Positions 34,399 through 43,450 of a DNA stretch of 64,000 nt are shown here, in pieces (position 1 is the stretch's first letter; every line of letters starts with the position of its first letter). The notes beneath the pieces were generated by a model. That model worked only from the letters and a program-made list of their open reading frames with translations, was not told the DNA's origin and ran no database searches. Source of the DNA: Engelhardtia mirabilis (GTDB lineage: Bacteria > Planctomycetota > UBA1135 > GCA-002686595). The stretch spans positions 4,526,001-4,590,000 of the forward strand of contig NZ_CP036287.1 of the NCBI RefSeq assembly GCF_007748095.1, in the 5' to 3' direction. The position numbers and the translations under genes were made by a program.

Positions 34399-35244
34399 AT
34401 GTCGCCCGACGACCACGGCCGCCGGTACCGCACGATCTGGATCTCCGACCTCCACCTGGGGACGCGCGGCTGCAAGGCCGAGTTCCTGCTCGACTTCCTG
34501 CGCCACACCGAGAGCGACACGCTCTACCTCGTGGGCGACATCGTCGACGGCTGGCGGCTGCGCAAGGCGCCCTACTGGAACGCGTCCCAGGGCAACGTGG
34601 TCCAGGCCCTGCTCCGCAAGGCGCGCAAGGGCACCGAGGTGCGCTACGTGCCCGGCAACCACGACGAGGCCCTGCGCGGCTACGTGGGGATGATCTTCGG
34701 CGGGGTCAAGATGATGCCCGAGGCGATTCACACCTGCGCCGACGGCAAGCGCTACCTGGTGGTGCACGGCGACGCCTTCGACGGGGTCGTGCAGTGCCAC
34801 CGCTGGTTGGCCCTGCTGGGCGACCGCGCCTACCAGACGGCCCTGCACCTGAACCACTGGTTCAACGTCGCGCGCCGGCGCCTGGGCCTGCCCTACTGGA
34901 GCCTCTCGGCCTACCTCAAGCACCGCGTGAAGAACGCGGTCGAGTTCATTGCCCACTTCGAGCGCTCACTGGCCCGCGAGGCGCGCGAGCGCGGCCTGGA
35001 CGGGGTCATCTGCGGCCACATCCACCACGCCGAGATCCGCGAGATCGAGGGGGTCCTGTACTGCAACGACGGGGACTGGGTCGAGAGCTGCACGGCACTG
35101 GTCGAGCACCGCGACGGGCGGCTCGAGATCCTGGACTGGGCCCAGTTGCGCGGCGAGGACCTCTTGACCCTGGAGCGCGCCGAACCCGCCGCAACGACGC
35201 CCCAGACGGCCGCCATGCTTCCGACCGGCACGGCCGCCCACTAG
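34399..35244 (+). CDS. Metallophosphoesterase, LpxH/UDP-diacylglucosamine pyrophosphatase-like
   Basis: The product has 281 residues, with ATG at 34399. Calcineurin-like motifs occur in order: ISDLHLGTRGC (about 14-24), LVGDIVDGWRLRK (about 44-56), VPGNHDEALRG (about 84-94), LVVHGDAFDG and CGHIHHAEIREIEG, giving the two-metal site. The GDxxDxW pattern and the overall length fit the LpxH-type family that cleaves UDP-2,3-diacylglucosamine in lipid A synthesis, but similar proteins act on other substrates. It is followed 11 nt later by a glycosyltransferase-like gene, almost certainly in the same operon, consistent with envelope glycolipid work. Confidence 0.82.
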   Translation: MSPDDHGRRYRTIWISDLHLGTRGCKAEFLLDFLRHTESDTLYLVGDIVDGWRLRKAPYWNASQGNVVQALLRKARKGTEVRYVPGNHDEALRGYVGMIFGGVKMMPEAIHTCADGKRYLVVHGDAFDGVVQCHRWLALLGDRAYQTALHLNHWFNVARRRLGLPYWSLSAYLKHRVKNAVEFIAHFERSLAREARERGLDGVICGHIHHAEIREIEGVLYCNDGDWVESCTALVEHRDGRLEILDWAQLRGEDLLTLERAEPAATTPQTAAMLPTGTAAH

Positions 35245-35255
35245 GCTCGACGACC

Positions 35256-36335
35256 TTGGCCACGATCTTCTACAGCATGGCCGGCGAGGGCCGCGGTCAC
35301 GCCACGCGCGTGCGCACCGTCGTCGAGCATCTGCGCGAGCGCCACCGCCTGATCCTGCTCGCGCCGGGGGACGCCTACGACCTGCTCGAGCCCGCCTACC
35401 GCGGCAGCGACGTCGAGGTGGTCCGGATCCCCTGCCTGCGCTTCGTCTACGACAGCCGGCAGCGGGTGTCGGTGGGCGGCTCGGTGGTCGGTGCCCTGCG
35501 CTACGTGGGCGGGCTGCGGCGGCTGGTGGCCGAGCTGGGCGCGCGCATGCGCCGCGAGCGCGCGGACCTGCTCCTGACCGACTTCGACCCCGGCGCGCCG
35601 CGCGCGGCCGAGGCGGTCGGGGTGCCCTACCTGGCCCTCGACCACCAGTCCTTCATGTGGGCCAGCGACCTGTCGTTCCTGCCCACCGGCCTGCGCGCCC
35701 AGGCGCGGCTGATGGTGCCCGGCCTGCGCGCCATGTACCGCCGCCAGACGCACACCATCTCGTCCAGCTTCTTCCAGCCGGACCCCAAGCCGGGGCTGCG
35801 GGACGTGACCTTCGTCGGGACCATGCTGCGCGACGGGCTGCTCGAGGCTCGCCCCTCGCTCGGCGAGCACCTCGTCGCCTACTGCCGCCGCACCATGCCC
35901 ACCAACGTGCTCGAAGCCCTGCGCGCCAGCCCGGTGGAGGTGCGCGTGTACGGCCTGGGCGAGCGCCTGAGCGACGGCCCCCTGCGCTTCCGGCCGATCA
36001 GCGAAGAGGGCTTCATCGAGGACCTCGCCACCTGCCGCGCCGTGGTCGCCAGCGCCGGCAACCAACTGCTGGGCGAGGTGCTGTTCCTGGGCAAGCCGGT
36101 CCTGGCCCTGCCCGAGGCGCGCCAGTCGGAGCAGCTCATCAACTGCCACTTCCTGGAGCGCATGGGCGGCGGTGAGTGGGTCGCGCCCCAGCTCTTGAGC
36201 GGCGCGCGGCTCGGGGTCTTCCTGGATCGCGCTCCCGGCTTGGCTGGGCGCATCGACCGGGACTTCGCGCGGGGCAACGAGCGTGCTGTGGCCGCGATCG
36301 AGGCGCAGCTCGAGGCTGTCGGCGCAGGCGTCTAA
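35256..36335 (+). CDS. Glycosyltransferase-like protein (MJ1255-type)
   Basis: The product has 359 residues. I chose TTG 35256 because it yields the family-typical start (M)ATIFYSMAGEGRGHATR; an ATG at 35277 would cut into it. The N-terminal GEGRGHATR loop and the C-terminal SAGNQLLGEVLFLGKPVLAL ... EQLINCHFLE region are the donor-binding parts of a GT-B fold as in UDP-glycosyltransferases and MurG relatives. It is probably cytosolic or membrane-associated, transferring a sugar to a lipid or other acceptor. The 11-nt spacing from the LpxH-like gene indicates an operon. Confidence 0.8.
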   Translation: MATIFYSMAGEGRGHATRVRTVVEHLRERHRLILLAPGDAYDLLEPAYRGSDVEVVRIPCLRFVYDSRQRVSVGGSVVGALRYVGGLRRLVAELGARMRRERADLLLTDFDPGAPRAAEAVGVPYLALDHQSFMWASDLSFLPTGLRAQARLMVPGLRAMYRRQTHTISSSFFQPDPKPGLRDVTFVGTMLRDGLLEARPSLGEHLVAYCRRTMPTNVLEALRASPVEVRVYGLGERLSDGPLRFRPISEEGFIEDLATCRAVVASAGNQLLGEVLFLGKPVLALPEARQSEQLINCHFLERMGGGEWVAPQLLSGARLGVFLDRAPGLAGRIDRDFARGNERAVAAIEAQLEAVGAGV

Positions 36336-36376
36336 TCGAGGGGACGGACCGCGCGCCGGCGAGTGCGAGGCCTAGG

Positions 36377-38503
36377 ATGGCGCCCATGGCCGCATCGATC
36401 CCGCGCCCCTTCGCGCCCGCCCTCGTGCTCCTCGCCGCCCTCTGCGGCCCCACGTCCGCCGCTCAGGAGGACGAGCTGCTCACCGACGCCCCGCCGCGTC
36501 CCGGTCGCGGGTTGGCGCTCTTGGCCTTCGCCGGGGAGTCGCAGCCGGTACTCCTGGCGCGGGCCCTGCGCCTGGCGGGCAGCCGCGAGCATCCGGGGGC
36601 CGACTTCAGCCACTTCCTCGGCATGCGCTCGGCCACGGTCGACATGCGCCCGCGGGACTTCGGCTTGGAGGTACGGGTCGAGGCGCCCTCGCGACTTCTG
36701 GGCGAGGTGCTCGCCGCCACCGGCAACCTGCTGGCCGAGCCGGCCTGGACCGACGATGTCGCGCAGAACGCGGCCCTCCAATTGGCGCTGACTTGGGGCG
36801 ACCCCCTGGACACCTTCGAACAGCAATTGGAGCTGCTGTTGGACGGGGCCGGGCGCGCGCGCTACGTGGCGCAGCTCGCGGGCGGCGGCGGATCGGGCGA
36901 GGATGCGGACGGACACGGAGGCGAGTCGGAAGTGGACGCCGACCAAGGGGGCGACCACGGGCTGGATGCGGACGACGGCGCAGATGTCGACCGCGGCGAC
37001 GGCCACGCTCGAGGCGCGGACGAGGGTAACGGTGACGGTGACGACGGCAGCGGCGACGACGGTGATGGCGACGGCGGCTTCCCCTTCGACCTGCCGCCGA
37101 TCCCCGCGCCCAGCATCGACGAGCTCGAAGCCCTGCGCGGCGCCATGCTCCTCGGACCGCGACGGGTACTGATCGCAGTCGAGGACGACGGCGAAGCGAT
37201 GGCGGCCGCCCTGGCGGTACTGCGCGCCCTGCCCCCCGGTGACCTGCCGACTCCCACGCCCCCGGCGGCCACTCCGGCGATCGAGCGTCTGTTCCTGGCC
37301 GCGGTCGACGAAGTTCCCGGCGCCCTGGTCGGCTGGACCGCGCCCCTGTCGACGGAAGGCCCCGACGCCCTGGCGACGGTGGGCATCGCCGCTTGGGAGC
37401 AGGGTCCCCTGACCCAGGCCCTGGCCGAGTTCCTGCAGCCCGGCACGCGCGCCAGCGCGCGGCTGACCGAAGCCGGCGAGGGTCCCCTCTCGATCCGCGT
37501 CCGCGCCCTGGTGCAGGCCCCCTACGCGCGCGACGCGGCCGAGGCCATCGACGCCGCGCTCGCCGGCCTGGCCCAGTGGAGCCCGAGCGAGGCCCAGATC
37601 ACGGCCACCCTCGATCGCATGTTCGACCCAGGCGCCGCGACCCTCGCGCCGGGCGAGCCGCGCTCGTCGGTGCGAGTACGACGGGCGCTGTACGGCTGGC
37701 CCCTGCAACCGGCCACGCGTGACGAGCTCGAGCGCGCACTGGCCGCGGACCCGTCCCAGGCCGCACGCAGCGCTGCCGCCCTGTTCGACCTCAGCGCCGG
37801 TCGCACCCTGATCGCCGCCGACGAGGCGATCGTGTCGGCCCTCGGCGCCGGCGGCCTGGCTTCGACCTGGCGCCTGGACCGCAGCGCCGCGAGCCAGGCG
37901 GGCGAGCGCGCCGCGGCGGCGGCGGCCGCGCTACTCGAGGCCGTCGGTGGCCGCGAAGCCTGGGCAGCGCTGGAGACGATCCGCTTCCGCTCGGAGACCC
38001 AGCCCGGCAGCACCAGCGCACGCTCCGCCGTGCGCACGGCGATCCAATGGCGCGACTTGGCCCGGCCGCGCTTCGTGCTCGAAGAACTGGCCCAGGAGAA
38101 GGTCACCACGATCGTCACGCCCGATCTCATGGAGCAGCACGTGGAGGGCGGGCCGTCGCGTCGCTTCGGGGTGGAGTTCTCCGAGCGCATGCTCGACATC
38201 CACCGCGCCACGCTGATCGTGCTGCTGCACGAGCTGGCGGCGAGTGACCAGCTCGCGCCTCAGCTGGACGAAGCGGGAATCCTCCAGTTGAGCGACATCG
38301 ACGGTCTGCGCTCGCGCCTCACCATCGGCGACGACGGGCGCCCCGCATCGGCCGAGGGCGTGGGCGGAACCACGGAGTTCCGCGCTTGGACCGAGGTCGA
38401 GGGCATCTGGCTGCCCCTCCAGCAGCGCTCCCTGCAACCGCCGGCGAACCACACCTGGTCGGAGATCGAGCTGAATCCTGCGACGCCCGGCTGGCTGCAG
38501 TAG
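36377..38503 (+). CDS. Exported M16-peptidase-like protein without zinc motif, acidic linker, lipoprotein-sorting-like tail
   Basis: The product has 708 residues, with ATG 36377 (36386 also possible), then a signal peptide (FAPALVLLAALCGPTSAAQ). Residues 45-170 and 255-430 follow the layout of two M16 (insulinase/processing peptidase) domains (for example HFLGMRSATVDMRP; LVGWTAPLSTEGPDALATVG) but there is no HxxEH, so it should be catalytically dead. Between them lies a Gly/Asp-rich acidic linker of about 70 residues (including DGDDGSGDDGDGDGG). The C-terminal 190 residues (VGGREAWAALETIRFRSETQ ... WTEVEGIWLPLQQR) look like an outer-membrane lipoprotein-sorting-like module. Both assignments rest on pattern likeness. 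It is 41 nt downstream of the glycosyltransferase gene. Confidence 0.65.
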   Translation: MAPMAASIPRPFAPALVLLAALCGPTSAAQEDELLTDAPPRPGRGLALLAFAGESQPVLLARALRLAGSREHPGADFSHFLGMRSATVDMRPRDFGLEVRVEAPSRLLGEVLAATGNLLAEPAWTDDVAQNAALQLALTWGDPLDTFEQQLELLLDGAGRARYVAQLAGGGGSGEDADGHGGESEVDADQGGDHGLDADDGADVDRGDGHARGADEGNGDGDDGSGDDGDGDGGFPFDLPPIPAPSIDELEALRGAMLLGPRRVLIAVEDDGEAMAAALAVLRALPPGDLPTPTPPAATPAIERLFLAAVDEVPGALVGWTAPLSTEGPDALATVGIAAWEQGPLTQALAEFLQPGTRASARLTEAGEGPLSIRVRALVQAPYARDAAEAIDAALAGLAQWSPSEAQITATLDRMFDPGAATLAPGEPRSSVRVRRALYGWPLQPATRDELERALAADPSQAARSAAALFDLSAGRTLIAADEAIVSALGAGGLASTWRLDRSAASQAGERAAAAAAALLEAVGGREAWAALETIRFRSETQPGSTSARSAVRTAIQWRDLARPRFVLEELAQEKVTTIVTPDLMEQHVEGGPSRRFGVEFSERMLDIHRATLIVLLHELAASDQLAPQLDEAGILQLSDIDGLRSRLTIGDDGRPASAEGVGGTTEFRAWTEVEGIWLPLQQRSLQPPANHTWSEIELNPATPGWLQ

Positions 38504-38626
38504 CCCGCTCATCTGCAGTCCTCGTCGCGAGCGGTGGCGCTGTGCCCGCTGGCGTGCCTCGCCCATGGCCGCTCGGTCCGAAGGGTCGGTCGGTCGTGAC
38601 GAGCCGCGCTCGACCCCGCTGCCCAA

Positions 38627-40339
38627 TCAGCCGTCGCGGCGAACGCGGTGCCAACGCCCGGCTTCGAACGCATCCAGCTGAGCTGTCTCGCCGTCGGGCC
38701 AGTGCACCTCGACGCTGACCAGGCGACCCGCGCCGAGTCCCACGTGGATCCGCGGATCGCTGCTGGATTGGTAGGAGGACGCCGCGCGCGCGGTGCGGTG
38801 GATGCGGCGCTCGCCCGCCGGCGTCTCGACCGTCACCACCACCTGCGCGTGCAGAGACGGCGCACCACTGGACTCGCGCAGGTCGAAGCCGATCCAGCCG
38901 CCGCGTTCGGCGCACAGGTTCCGCAGCAAGTGCGCCGGTCCGTCGCGGTTGACCACCAGCACGTCCACCCCACCGTCGCCATCCACGTCCCCGAAGGCCG
39001 CGGCCCGCGCGGTCGCGACCAGCACCGGCTCGGTGCCGCCGAGGGGCTCCACGCGCTCGAAGCGACCCTGCGCCGATCCGCGGAAGAGCTGGTTCGGCTC
39101 GGCGTAGGGATCGTCCGCGGGCGAGCGCCCCGGGGCGCGCTGCACCCGGCCGTTGGCCTGGAACAGGTCCAACCAGCCGTCGTGGTCGAAGTCGCAGAAG
39201 CCCAGGCCGAAGCGCGTGAAGGGCTTGCTGCTGGCCCCCATCCCGACGCGACGGGTGGAATCGGCGAAGCGCTCGCCGCGCAGCATGTAGATCGAATCGG
39301 ACTCCCGCGCGAGGTTGCCGACCAACAGGTCCTCGCGCCCGTCGTCGTCCAGGTCCGCCACGGCCACGCCCATGCCCGCCTTGGCCAGGCCGTCGGAGTC
39401 CACGGCGATGCCCAGCTCGGCCGCGTCGTCGCGAAAGCGCGCGCCCGCTTCGGAGCGCCACAGGCGATCGGGCATGGCGTCGTTGGCGACGAAGACGTCG
39501 AGCCAGCCGTCCGCGTCCACGTCCAGGATGGCGACGCCGAGGCCGGTCCCCACCGCGCCCATGCCGACCAGCTCGGTCTCGTCCACGAAGCGACCCTGGC
39601 CCGCGTTGCGCAGGAACGTGTCGCGCGCCGGCGACTCGTAGCTGGCGGGACTGCAGTAGTCCGGAGCCCCGCGCGGGTTCACGCAGGGCAGCTCGTTCTC
39701 CGGCCGCCAGGCCAAGTAGTTGCACACGAACAGGTCCAAGTCGCCGTCGCGATCCGCGTCGAAGAAGGCGGCGCTGGTGCCCCACCCGGGATCGGCGGCG
39801 CCGCCGTCGTCGCGGGTCTCGAAGCGCAGCTCGCCGCGGTTGAAGAGCAGCGTGTTGGGGCCGAGGTTGGTCACGTAGAGGTCGACGCGGCCGTCGCCGT
39901 CGGCGTCGCCGCAGGCCACGCCGTTGCCGTAGCCCCGGTCCCCGGCGCCGCTGCCCTCGGTCACGTCGGTGAAGTGACCGCCGTCGTTGCGCAGCAGCAG
40001 GTTGGGATCGCGCTCGGAGGCTGGCCCGCGCACGGCGCCGGCCTGCACCAGATAGGCGTCCAGGTCGCCGTCGTCGTCGCCGTCGAACAGGGCTGCTCCG
40101 CCGGACATGATCTCGGGCATGAACAGCTCGCCCGTCGCGCCGGAGTGCTGGACGAAGTCGAGGCCGCGGGCAGCGGCCTCCTGCGCGAACCAAGGTTCGT
40201 TCGCGGCCGGGCGCACGGCGGCGCTGCCCAGGTCGGCCCCGGCAGGTTCACCCTGCGGATCCGCGCCACAGCCCAGCAGGGCCAGGCATCCGAACACGGC
40301 GCACAGGACGGCCGAACGCTCGAGCGTGACGCCGGTCAC
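38627..40339 (-). CDS. CRTAC1-type FG-GAP/ASPIC (UnbV) lipoprotein
   Basis: The product has 570 residues. The GTG at 40339 has a strong Shine-Dalgarno (GAGGAGGT) and overlaps the TPR gene's TGA (GTGA). A lipobox-like LALLGC (C about 24) follows. Repeats of the integrin-type DxDxDGxxD calcium loop (DGDDDGDLDAYL, DADGDGRVDLYV, DADRDGDLDLFV, DVDADGWLDVFV, DLDDDGREDLLV, DFDHDGWLDLFQ, DVDGDGGVDVLV) predict a seven-bladed FG-GAP propeller. The C-terminal domain (WIGFDLRESSG ... IHVGLGAGRLVSVEVHWPDG) is ASPIC/UnbV. Such proteins are surface-exposed, and the pairing with a TPR lipoprotein is common in planctomycetes. The ligand is unknown. Confidence 0.9.
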   Translation of the reverse strand: MTGVTLERSAVLCAVFGCLALLGCGADPQGEPAGADLGSAAVRPAANEPWFAQEAAARGLDFVQHSGATGELFMPEIMSGGAALFDGDDDGDLDAYLVQAGAVRGPASERDPNLLLRNDGGHFTDVTEGSGAGDRGYGNGVACGDADGDGRVDLYVTNLGPNTLLFNRGELRFETRDDGGAADPGWGTSAAFFDADRDGDLDLFVCNYLAWRPENELPCVNPRGAPDYCSPASYESPARDTFLRNAGQGRFVDETELVGMGAVGTGLGVAILDVDADGWLDVFVANDAMPDRLWRSEAGARFRDDAAELGIAVDSDGLAKAGMGVAVADLDDDGREDLLVGNLARESDSIYMLRGERFADSTRRVGMGASSKPFTRFGLGFCDFDHDGWLDLFQANGRVQRAPGRSPADDPYAEPNQLFRGSAQGRFERVEPLGGTEPVLVATARAAAFGDVDGDGGVDVLVVNRDGPAHLLRNLCAERGGWIGFDLRESSGAPSLHAQVVVTVETPAGERRIHRTARAASSYQSSSDPRIHVGLGAGRLVSVEVHWPDGETAQLDAFEAGRWHRVRRDG

Positions 40340-41577
40340 GGTCCGACCTCCTCGGGCGGCACGCCCAGTCGCACGAGCCGCGGGGCGACGCGCTGACGCG
40401 GATACCCCAAGCGCAGGGCGCTGCGGTAGGCGCTGACCGCCTCGTCACGATGCCCGAGCAGCTCGCGCAGCCGGCCGAGTTGGAAGCGCGACGTGGCGTG
40501 CTCGGGATGCAAGGCAACCGCCCGCTCGGCCTGGTCGAGGGCCTCGTCAACGCGGCCGCAGGCCTGCAGGTTGATCGAGCGGTTGAGGGCGATGCGATAG
40601 TGCTGGGGCTGGCGCGCGGCCGCCGCCTCGAGCATCGGCAAGGCGTCCTCGGGGTGACCCAGGGCCGCATGGGTCGCAGCCAACATGCCCTGGATCGTCA
40701 CGTCGTCGGGCCGATCCGCGTGGAGCTTCTCGAGCAGGTCGAGGGCCTGCTGGGGTCGACCAGCCTGGAGCGCGGCCAAGGCCTCGCCCAGCTCCGCACC
40801 GCGGCCCACGTGCAGGTCCTCGAGCTCGTCGACCCAGGGGTCGTACCAATCGTGGAAGGCCTCGCCCTCGGGCCGCACGCGCTCGGCGTCCTCGGGGCGG
40901 CCGAGCTCCGCCAGGGCCCGAGCGAGGAGCAGGCGCGCGTAGGGTCGCTCGAGCAGCCCCGGGGGCGCCGACTGCAGTGCCGCCAGGGCCAACGCGGGCT
41001 CGCCCGCGTCGAGCTCGATGCGCGCGCTGGCGAGGTAGCAACTCGGATCGAGGGGGTCGGCGACCAGGGCGCGCTCGAGGGCCGCGCGCGCGCCCTCCAG
41101 GTCGCCGAGCTCCCCCAACCACAGGGCCAGGCGCCAGTGCGCCGGGGCGCGCTCGGGGGCCTGGGCGATCGCGAGGCCCAGCTGTTCGACGGCGGACTCG
41201 AGCTGCCCCAGCTCGTAGAGACAGCGGGCCAGGTGGAAGGCCGCCTGGGGGTGCCGCGGCTCGCGCTCCAGCAACATGCGGTAGGCCTCGGCCGCCTGGG
41301 CCGGCAGCGCGTGGGCGTCGAGCAGCATCCCCAGGCGCAACATCGAGCCCGGACTCGGAGCGCTGCTCGCCGTGACCTCGGCCCGCGCATCGCGCAGGGT
41401 CGTCGCCAGGTCGGCGTCCAGACGCTCGAGCAACTCGTCGCTGGGCGGCCAAGCCCGCTCGGCGGGCGAGCTCGGCTCACCCCTGGGCTCCGAGCCGCCC
41501 CCACAGGCCGCCAGGGCGACGAGGGCGAGCCACGCCAGCGTCCGGCTGACGAGTCGGGGCAGGGAGGCGGCGCGCAT
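40336..41577 (-). CDS. TPR-repeat lipoprotein
   Basis: The product has 413 residues. ATG 41577 opens a signal with lipobox LVALAAC (C about 23) and a Gly/Ser linker. Tetratricopeptide repeats run from about 85 to 400, for example AAEAYRMLLEREPRHPQAAF, SAVEQLGLAIAQAPERAPAH, GARAALERALVADPLDPSCY and EALDQAERAVALHPEHATSR. TPRs form a protein-binding solenoid; here probably in the periplasm or on the outer membrane. Its TGA overlaps the CRTAC1-type gene's GTG, so the two are made together and probably interact. The first ~275 residues are duplicated at 45783-46619. Confidence 0.88.
   Translation of the reverse strand: MRAASLPRLVSRTLAWLALVALAACGGGSEPRGEPSSPAERAWPPSDELLERLDADLATTLRDARAEVTASSAPSPGSMLRLGMLLDAHALPAQAAEAYRMLLEREPRHPQAAFHLARCLYELGQLESAVEQLGLAIAQAPERAPAHWRLALWLGELGDLEGARAALERALVADPLDPSCYLASARIELDAGEPALALAALQSAPPGLLERPYARLLLARALAELGRPEDAERVRPEGEAFHDWYDPWVDELEDLHVGRGAELGEALAALQAGRPQQALDLLEKLHADRPDDVTIQGMLAATHAALGHPEDALPMLEAAAARQPQHYRIALNRSINLQACGRVDEALDQAERAVALHPEHATSRFQLGRLRELLGHRDEAVSAYRSALRLGYPRQRVAPRLVRLGVPPEEVGP
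40346..40353 (-). promoter_or_regulatory. Strong Shine-Dalgarno inside the TPR gene
   Basis: Read on the minus strand this is GAGGAGGT, six nt before the GTG at 40339. It decides that start and shows that the CRTAC1-type gene is re-initiated where the TPR gene ends. Confidence 0.75.
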
Positions 41578-41789
41578 CGGCCGCGCAGTGTAGCGGCCGC
41601 GGACCCCGATCCCCCCGTGGGGTGAGTGCGCCCCCGGACCCCGAGCGAGCTGGCGAGGGTACGCCGGCGCCGAGGGGAGCACTCCCTCCCAGTGGCCGCC
41701 GGCGCAGGCCCTCTGCGGGGCTTCCCTTTCACCTGCGTCCGAGTGTGCCGCCTGCCCCCTGGGGTGGCCGACCCTGCTCAAGTAGATCC

Positions 41790-42560
41790 CCGCGCCCGGG
41801 GCGTGAGGGCGCTGCTCCTCTCGGTGATGAACTTCAGCCCCCGGGTGCTCTTCTGCAGGTTGCCGCCGATCCGCTCACCACCAAAGGCCAGGGCGCTGAT
41901 CGACGCCGCGCTCGGCAGGCCGGGCCCAATCTGCACCCTGCCCCCCCGGCCAAGTGGGCCACCACGTCCGACTCCGCGAGGCTGCGGCCGCCCAACTTCA
42001 TGGCCGCCAGCCCGAGCACGGCCCAGGGCGCTGCGAGGGTCGCGTCGAGTGTCGGCAAACCACTCGTCCCGGCCGGCCCGGTAACGAATGCGGTCCTGGA
42101 GGCCGGTCCGTAGACGGCCGTGTGATTCGCCTCCGCCGAGCACTCGAGGTCGCCGTGCTCGTCCATACCGTGGCCGTGCTCCGCGACTGTGGCGACCACG
42201 TTGGCCGGCTGCGGGCCGCGCTCGCTGCGTGACGTGGGTCTGCGTTCAGTTGGCCGAGGCGGAGTCCTCGTCGGTTTCTGCGACATCCGACGAGGAGGGT
42301 CACCTGGAGTGGACCGAACCAGGGTCGGATGCCCGCACCGGTCGCTCCCGTACAGCTTGTCGTCCGCCGAGAGGCCGGCCACGTGAAGGCCCAGGTCACC
42401 GTCGTGGTCATTGTCGGGCGAGCCCGCGTCGTCTGGGCAGCCGAAGGCAAGTGCGCGGCGACGCTCGAGCCCTCCTCCGTGGATCCCGACCCCGAAGCCT
42501 GCACGTTGTTCGTAGTGTCATCACCGATCCCTGTGCCGTCCGTAACAAGGCGGTGACGGT
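41790..42560 (-). pseudogene. Decayed FG-GAP repeat gene (third paralogue)
   Basis: Pieces of the FG-GAP proteins at 47091-49190 and 49718-51823 can be recognised in order on the minus strand but in shifting frames. DNDHDGDLGLHVAGLSADDK corresponds to their DNDGDLDLFVANFSGNDK. Then come DEHGDLECSAEANHTAVYGP and AGTSGLPTLDA (their AGASGVPTLDA), and finally VQIGPGLPSAASISALAFGG followed by RIGGNLQKSTRGLKFIT (their end, GIGGNLLSSTQGLEVIT). The N-terminal half and the segment before DEHGD are missing. It stands upstream of the intact TPR gene, as the intact FG-GAP gene at 47091 stands upstream of the truncated TPR copy. Confidence 0.8.
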
Positions 42561-42893
42561 ATCGAACCCCGAGGCGATCTCGGTGGCGATGCCAAGCCTC
42601 GACGGCCTCCACCTCAAGTGTCTAGTCCAAGACGCGCGCGTCGAGATCTGCGAAAACCACGGCAAGAACCCGAAGCCCGCACTCATCTGCCCCTGCTGGG
42701 CGCTAAAGAAGCGCCCCGGGCATTCGACGACGTCGAGGCCCAGATCCGCGCGGAGTTCCAGCGAACCAGCCGCTGCATCCTCCGTGCTCACATACCCGGG
42801 AGGTCCGTGGCGGCCATGCTCAACGGAAGTCGGGTCAACGTCGCGCCCATGAGGATCGAACGATGCGTCGCCAAAGCGCCCCACGGTCGACCC
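42561..42893. other. Region without a recognisable gene
   Basis: This is 333 nt upstream of the FG-GAP remnant. Frames are open by GC bias but none reads like protein, and no repeat or RNA structure was recognised. It is probably decayed sequence. Confidence 0.35.
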
Positions 42894-43160
42894 TCACACT
42901 CCACCCGCGCGTACCGCCCGCTCGAGAAACAGCTCGACGGCAATCCGCAGCCCATCCGCCCCCGCATCACCTAGGGTCCAACGGAAGCGCTCTGCGGCAA
43001 GTCCAGCGCAATCACCGAGCGAATATGCGCGTCTCCAGTCCGCCTCCGCATTGGTCGCGTCGATCGCGAACACTCTTTCTGCCGCAGTAGCGTGCATGGA
43101 ACGCCAGCCCCCACCCCAGCCCAACAGAACTTCCACAGACGGCGCGGGTGAACCCAGCAT
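42894..43160 (-). CDS. Possible small ORF or gene fragment
   Basis: The ORF encodes 88 residues. The sequence (including ERVFAIDATNAEADWRRAYS and LGDAGADGLRIAVELFLERA) has a plausible amphipathic helical composition, but there is no signal, motif or family I recognise, and the upstream part (SVEVLLGWGGGWRSMH) has no good start context. It may be the 3' remnant of a larger gene in this rearranged zone. Confidence 0.25.
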   Translation of the reverse strand: MLGSPAPSVEVLLGWGGGWRSMHATAAERVFAIDATNAEADWRRAYSLGDCAGLAAERFRWTLGDAGADGLRIAVELFLERAVRAGGV

Positions 43161-43308
43161 CGGCGTGCTGGCGTGGGGTGCCGCGCCGTCCGGTGTCTCC
43201 AGGTCGCTTCCGGTGCGAATCCCCCGCGCCAGCGAAGTGGTCGCGGCGCAGGAGCAATTTTCGCGACTCTTGGCATCCGCAAATCTGGAACTTGGAGGGT
43301 GTTATGAC

Positions 43309-43368
43309 CCTGAACCTGATCTGAAACCTGATCTGAAACCTGATCTGAAACCTGATCCGGAACCTGAC
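43309..43368. repeat. Five tandem 12-bp repeats
   Basis: Three exact CTGAAACCTGAT units (43321-43356) are flanked by two imperfect ones (43309-43320 and 43357-43368). The block is AT-richer than its surroundings and ends about 80 nt before the ATG at 43451, so it could be part of that operon's leader or promoter. The length (12 = 4 codons) also gives 4-residue periodic peptides on both strands, which I consider incidental. Confidence 0.85.
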
Positions 43369-43450
43369 CCGTATCATCCGAGACCGCGGCGCCCGACGCC
43401 AGCTGCCGACACCAGTCGAACACCATTTCTTCTTCCGCTTGGCCGAAACC

